A stretch of DNA of 10,377 nt from positions 1-10,377 of the forward strand of contig RZYP01000062.1 of assembly GCA_009930275.1 (NCBI GenBank), read 5' to 3'. The notes beneath the pieces are model-generated. The model was not told the origin of the DNA. It worked only from the letters and a program-made list of their open reading frames with translations, and did no database searches. Below, in pieces: positions 7,091-10,377 of this stretch (the first letter of the stretch is position 1; every line of letters begins with the position of its first letter). The DNA comes from Negativicutes bacterium (GTDB taxonomy: Bacteria; Bacillota_C; Negativicutes; Acidaminococcales; Acidaminococcaceae). Both the position numbers and the translations under genes were made by a program.

Positions 7091-8824
7091 ATGAATATTA
7101 AAAATTTTATAATCATGACGGCGTGCCTGTTAACGGCAATTTCCACACAGGCACAGCCGCCTTCCTTGAAAAAGCAGGGTACAGCTACCCAACTGCACGT
7201 AGATGGAAAACCCATGCTTGTTCTTGGAGGAGAATTGCATAATTCATCAACATCCTCAATAGACTATATGTCCCCCATATGGCCGGTAATGAAAGCCATG
7301 AATTACAATACAGTTTTAGCCCCTGTGAGTTGGGAAACCATAGAACCTCAGGAAGGAGTATTCGATTTTACTCTGGTGGATGCTATGCTGGAAGGTGCAC
7401 GTAAGGAAGATCTGAAGTTAGTTATTTTGTGGTTTGCAAGTTGGAAGAACGGCGGATCCATTTATATGCCTTCCTGGGTAAAAAGGGATTTTAATAGGTT
7501 CCCCAGGGCTAAAGATTCAACGGGAACATCCATTGAAATACTTTCAGCTTTCTCGGAAGAAAATATGAAGGCCGATGCCAGGGCGTTTCGTGCCCTGATG
7601 AAACACCTCAGGGAGGTTGACCAGCAATATCATACTGTTGTGATGATGCAGATCGAGAACGAAGTGGGGATTCTGAATACACCTATGGATTTCTCCCAAA
7701 ACGCATTAGAGCTCTTTAACGGACCTATTCCCGATCAACTTGGTCAATATTTGAAAAAAAATAATAAAAACATTACAAGGGACCTTGAAAGAGTATGGAA
7801 AGCCCGGGGTTCCAAAACAATAGGCACCTGGGAAGAAGTTTTTGGAATTAGTAAAAAAGGAGATCCTTCCCGTAGGAGAGACTACGATTGGCATGAGCCT
7901 TATTATTATACAGAAGAATTATTCATGGGTTATTATTATGCCCAATATATGGGTTATGTGGCTGCTGAAGGTAAAAAAGAATACGACATCCCCATGTATG
8001 TAAATGCTTGGTTAAAGGGGCCTGATTATCCCTGGACCGGCTTACATCCCGGAGGAGGACCCTTGCCTTCTGTTATGGATATGTACAGGTGTGCAGCTCC
8101 TTCCATTGATTTTCTCTCCCCTGATATATATGTTCCTCATTTCACAGAAGTCGTTGAATGGTATGACCAGCTTGGCAATCCGCTTTTCATACCGGAAACC
8201 CGTGGAGGATCACTTGGTGCAGATCGTTTATTATGGTGCATTGGCGAACATAATCTGATAGGTTTCTCTCCATTCGGGACCGACGGAAGACGGTCTCCTG
8301 AAAGACCTCTGCCAGTGTCTAATCCACTGGATCAGCTATCTCTTACCTATAAGCTTTTACAGAACATGGCTCCTATCATCCTTTCTGTTCAGGGTACCGG
8401 GCAAATGAGAGGGATGTTCGTTGATCAGGACAATACAGAAACGACTCTTACTCTTGGTGATTATGAGATTACTGCCGACCTGTATTCCAGGAGCGTTCCA
8501 GTACCTGCAGGAGGTCCATTGGCTTCAGGTAATTCCCGAAGTGTAAACCGTACTGTTTCAGGAGGGGGATTCATAATCTGGCTTGGAGGAGATCAGTTTC
8601 TGGTATTCGGAAGGAATTTAAACGTAAGGTTTAAACCTGCTTCTCCCGACAAATTACCCTTAGTAGCTGTTGATAATGTATATGAAGGAGTTTATAGTAA
8701 TGGAGAATGGATTCCCGGACGATTATTGAATGGGGATGAAACGCACTGCAGTACTTTTTCAGGAACAGGATTAAAAATGCCGGGTATGAGCATACAGAAA
8801 ATTACATTATATCGTTATAGATGA
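7091..8824 (+). CDS. GH35-type beta-galactosidase with DUF5597-like C-terminal region (first copy)
   Basis: This 577-residue exported enzyme has an N-terminal signal peptide (about 1-22, cleavage near the TQAQ site). A clan GH-A (beta/alpha)8 catalytic domain of GH35 / beta-galactosidase type follows, at about 30-395. Visible family patterns are GGELHNSS (46-53), NYNTVLAPVSWETIEPQEG and LVILWFASWKNG. The predicted acid/base is E191 in MMQIENE and the predicted nucleophile is E369 in FIPETRGG. The region from about 405 to 570 matches the DUF5597 type that accompanies this GH35 subgroup. The family includes the Cellvibrio beta-galactosidase Bgl35A, which acts on xyloglucan side chains, so release of terminal beta-galactose is the best guess; the actual glycan is unknown. 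No Cys follows the signal region, so a soluble periplasmic protein is more likely than a lipoprotein. An AAGGA stretch (7081-7085) lies 5 nt before the start. The stop overlaps the start of a paralogous gene. Confidence 0.9.
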   Translation: MNIKNFIIMTACLLTAISTQAQPPSLKKQGTATQLHVDGKPMLVLGGELHNSSTSSIDYMSPIWPVMKAMNYNTVLAPVSWETIEPQEGVFDFTLVDAMLEGARKEDLKLVILWFASWKNGGSIYMPSWVKRDFNRFPRAKDSTGTSIEILSAFSEENMKADARAFRALMKHLREVDQQYHTVVMMQIENEVGILNTPMDFSQNALELFNGPIPDQLGQYLKKNNKNITRDLERVWKARGSKTIGTWEEVFGISKKGDPSRRRDYDWHEPYYYTEELFMGYYYAQYMGYVAAEGKKEYDIPMYVNAWLKGPDYPWTGLHPGGGPLPSVMDMYRCAAPSIDFLSPDIYVPHFTEVVEWYDQLGNPLFIPETRGGSLGADRLLWCIGEHNLIGFSPFGTDGRRSPERPLPVSNPLDQLSLTYKLLQNMAPIILSVQGTGQMRGMFVDQDNTETTLTLGDYEITADLYSRSVPVPAGGPLASGNSRSVNRTVSGGGFIIWLGGDQFLVFGRNLNVRFKPASPDKLPLVAVDNVYEGVYSNGEWIPGRLLNGDETHCSTFSGTGLKMPGMSIQKITLYRYR

Positions 8825-10377
8825 TACAAATGAAAAAATATTTATTAATAATACTAATGCTCCCGGTATTGGGCATTAGCCTGAAAGCGCAGCCACCCAT
8901 GTTAAAGAAGCATGGAGATGCCACCCAGTTATATGTAGAAGGCAAACCCATGCTGATGTTAGCCGGTGAGCTCGGTAATTCATCGAGTTCAAGTGAAGTA
9001 TATTTAAAAAATGTATGGCCGGGTTTACAAGCCCTGAATTACAATACAATTTTAGCCGCTGTAACTTGGGAAATGATTGAACCAAGTGAAGGTGTTTTTG
9101 ATTTTAGCTCTGTGGATCATCTAATTAAAAGTGCCCGTGAGTATGACCTGAAACTTATTTTACTTTGGTTTGCCAGTTGGAAAAATGCAGGTTCCGTATA
9201 TATTCCTTTATGGGTGAAAAAAGATTTTCAGCGTTTTCCCAGAGCGGAAGACCCAAGTGGGAGACCTGTGGAGATTCTTTCTGCAGTGTCGGAAGATAAT
9301 ATGAAAGCCGATGCAAAAGCGTTCAGAGCCCTGATGAAACACATCCGTGAAGTGGATAGTAAGGAACATACCGTTCTGATGATGCAAATAGAAAACGAAC
9401 CAGGGATTTTGAATACGCCCAGAGATTATTCTCCAGAGGCAAATACTCTTTTTAATAGCCCTATACCTGATGAACTGAGTCTCTATTTGAAAAAAAATAA
9501 AGACAAATTAAGTAGAGATTTGGAAAAAATCTGGAAAGCAAACGGATCCAAAACCAAGGGAACCTGGGAGGAAGTGTTTGGAAAAAGTAAGATCGGTGGA
9601 TGGAACCATACCGGAGAGTATGATTGGCATGACATGTATTACTATACGGAAGAGCTTTTTATGGGATATTATTATGCCCGTTATATGGGATATGTAGCAG
9701 CGGAAGGGAAAAAGGAATATAATATACCAATGTACGCTAATGCATGGTTAAAAGGTCCGGATTACCCATGGTCTGGAATGCACCCTGGCGGAGGACCTTT
9801 ACCTAGTGTACTGGATATGTACCGTTGCGCTGGTCCTGCCATTGATATTTTGTCTCCTGATATCTATGTACCTCATTTTACCGAGATAGTAGAATGGTAT
9901 GATCAATTGGGCAATCCTTTGTTTATCCCCGAGACAAGGGGCGGAGAGCTGGGCGTGTCTCGTTTGTTGTGGTGTTTGGGTGAACATAATCTGATGGGGT
10001 TCTCTCCTTTCGGCATTGACCGTAATGCCAGGGCAGCCATGTCCAACGAACAGATAGACCCACTGGCACAAGCTTACAAACTCATTGATGGCATGCAGGA
10101 CCTGATACTGAAGTACCAGGGAACCGATAATATCAGGGGCTTTTTTGTAGATAATGAGCATCCTTCACAATCATTCATCCTTGGTGATTATGTAGTTACA
10201 GCGGATCTGGTCCGTCCCAGAACGTATGCTTCTATGGGAGGTCCTGCGCCAACAAATATTCGAAATTTACCCGAAACGGCTTCAGGTGGCGGTTTAATTA
10301 TACTTCTTCCGGAAGGAGAATATATTGTTATGGCAAGGAGCGTTAATGTTCGATTTGCCCCCGCTGTGCCAGGAGAT
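8821..10377 (+). CDS. GH35-type beta-galactosidase with DUF5597-like C-terminal region (second copy, 3' end cut off by window)
   Basis: The frame is open from ATG 8821 to the last base of the window (519 codons, no stop). By comparison with the first copy, about 55-60 residues are missing. The ATG at 8821 overlaps the upstream TGA stop as ATGA, suggesting translational coupling. An in-frame ATG at 8830 gives MKKYLLIILMLPVLGISLKAQ, an equally good or better signal peptide. Residue numbers here use 8821. The catalytic domain keeps the predicted acid/base E193 (MMQIENEPG) and nucleophile E371 (FIPETRGG), so the enzyme looks active. By eye it is about two thirds identical to the first copy, highest around the nucleophile and clearly lower after residue 400. 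Differences include AGELGNSS instead of GGELHNSS near the N-terminus, a changed loop after TWEEVFG, and E-L-G-V-S instead of S-L-G-A-D after the nucleophile motif. It probably cleaves a beta-galactoside related to that of its neighbour, perhaps with different linkage or aglycone preference. Confidence 0.9.
   Translation, partial: MIQMKKYLLIILMLPVLGISLKAQPPMLKKHGDATQLYVEGKPMLMLAGELGNSSSSSEVYLKNVWPGLQALNYNTILAAVTWEMIEPSEGVFDFSSVDHLIKSAREYDLKLILLWFASWKNAGSVYIPLWVKKDFQRFPRAEDPSGRPVEILSAVSEDNMKADAKAFRALMKHIREVDSKEHTVLMMQIENEPGILNTPRDYSPEANTLFNSPIPDELSLYLKKNKDKLSRDLEKIWKANGSKTKGTWEEVFGKSKIGGWNHTGEYDWHDMYYYTEELFMGYYYARYMGYVAAEGKKEYNIPMYANAWLKGPDYPWSGMHPGGGPLPSVLDMYRCAGPAIDILSPDIYVPHFTEIVEWYDQLGNPLFIPETRGGELGVSRLLWCLGEHNLMGFSPFGIDRNARAAMSNEQIDPLAQAYKLIDGMQDLILKYQGTDNIRGFFVDNEHPSQSFILGDYVVTADLVRPRTYASMGGPAPTNIRNLPETASGGGLIILLPEGEYIVMARSVNVRFAPAVPGD

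Noticed and set aside
9799..10161. A 120-codon open frame on the - strand inside the second GH35 gene
   Set aside because: The + strand frame here is continuous and includes the FIPETRGG nucleophile motif, so the antisense frame is a shadow.
8821..10377. The second GH35 gene as a pseudogene or truncated copy
   Set aside because: I translated it codon by codon to the window edge and found no stop or frameshift; it is incomplete only because the window ends.

Overview
The window carries one strand of tightly packed genes from a Bacteroidota chromosome, most likely a Bacteroidales-type or related glycan degrader. Evidence for this is the SusC/SusD outer-membrane pair, an ECF sigma factor and FecR-type anti-sigma factor of Bacteroides style, a lipoprotein with an S-E-E motif after its lipid-anchored cysteine, moderate-to-low GC, and weak or absent Shine-Dalgarno sequences.

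Layout, all on the + strand: (1) the 3' end of a glycerol-dehydrogenase-like gene (1-355); (2) an ECF sigma-70 factor (358-948), starting 2 nt after that gene; (3) a 79-nt gap with a 23-nt near-palindrome (983-1005); (4) a FecR-family anti-sigma factor (1028-2047); (5) a SusC-like TonB-dependent transporter with an N-terminal STN signalling domain (2054-5428); (6) a SusD-like surface lipoprotein (5444-7072); (7) a GH35-type beta-galactosidase with a DUF5597-like C-terminal region (7091-8824); (8) a second, clearly paralogous GH35/DUF5597 gene (8821-10377), still open at the window edge. No gene-free stretch exceeds 79 nt. I saw no tRNA, rRNA, CRISPR array, insertion sequence or attachment site.

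Read together, genes 2-8 form a polysaccharide utilization locus (PUL). SusD and SusC would capture and import an oligosaccharide. The STN domain of SusC would report substrate binding to FecR in the inner membrane, FecR would release or activate the sigma factor, and the sigma factor would raise transcription of the locus. The two exported GH35 enzymes would remove beta-linked galactose (or a related sugar) from the imported or surface-bound glycan. The true substrate cannot be read from the window. The most noteworthy points are the old tandem duplication of the GH35 gene with changes next to the catalytic nucleophile, the complete sigma/anti-sigma/STN-SusC cascade, the palindrome before fecR, and the close coupling of a glycerol-dehydrogenase-like gene to the sigma gene. 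This is a recognisable PUL type rather than a wholly new system; its novelty, if any, lies in substrate and enzyme specificity.
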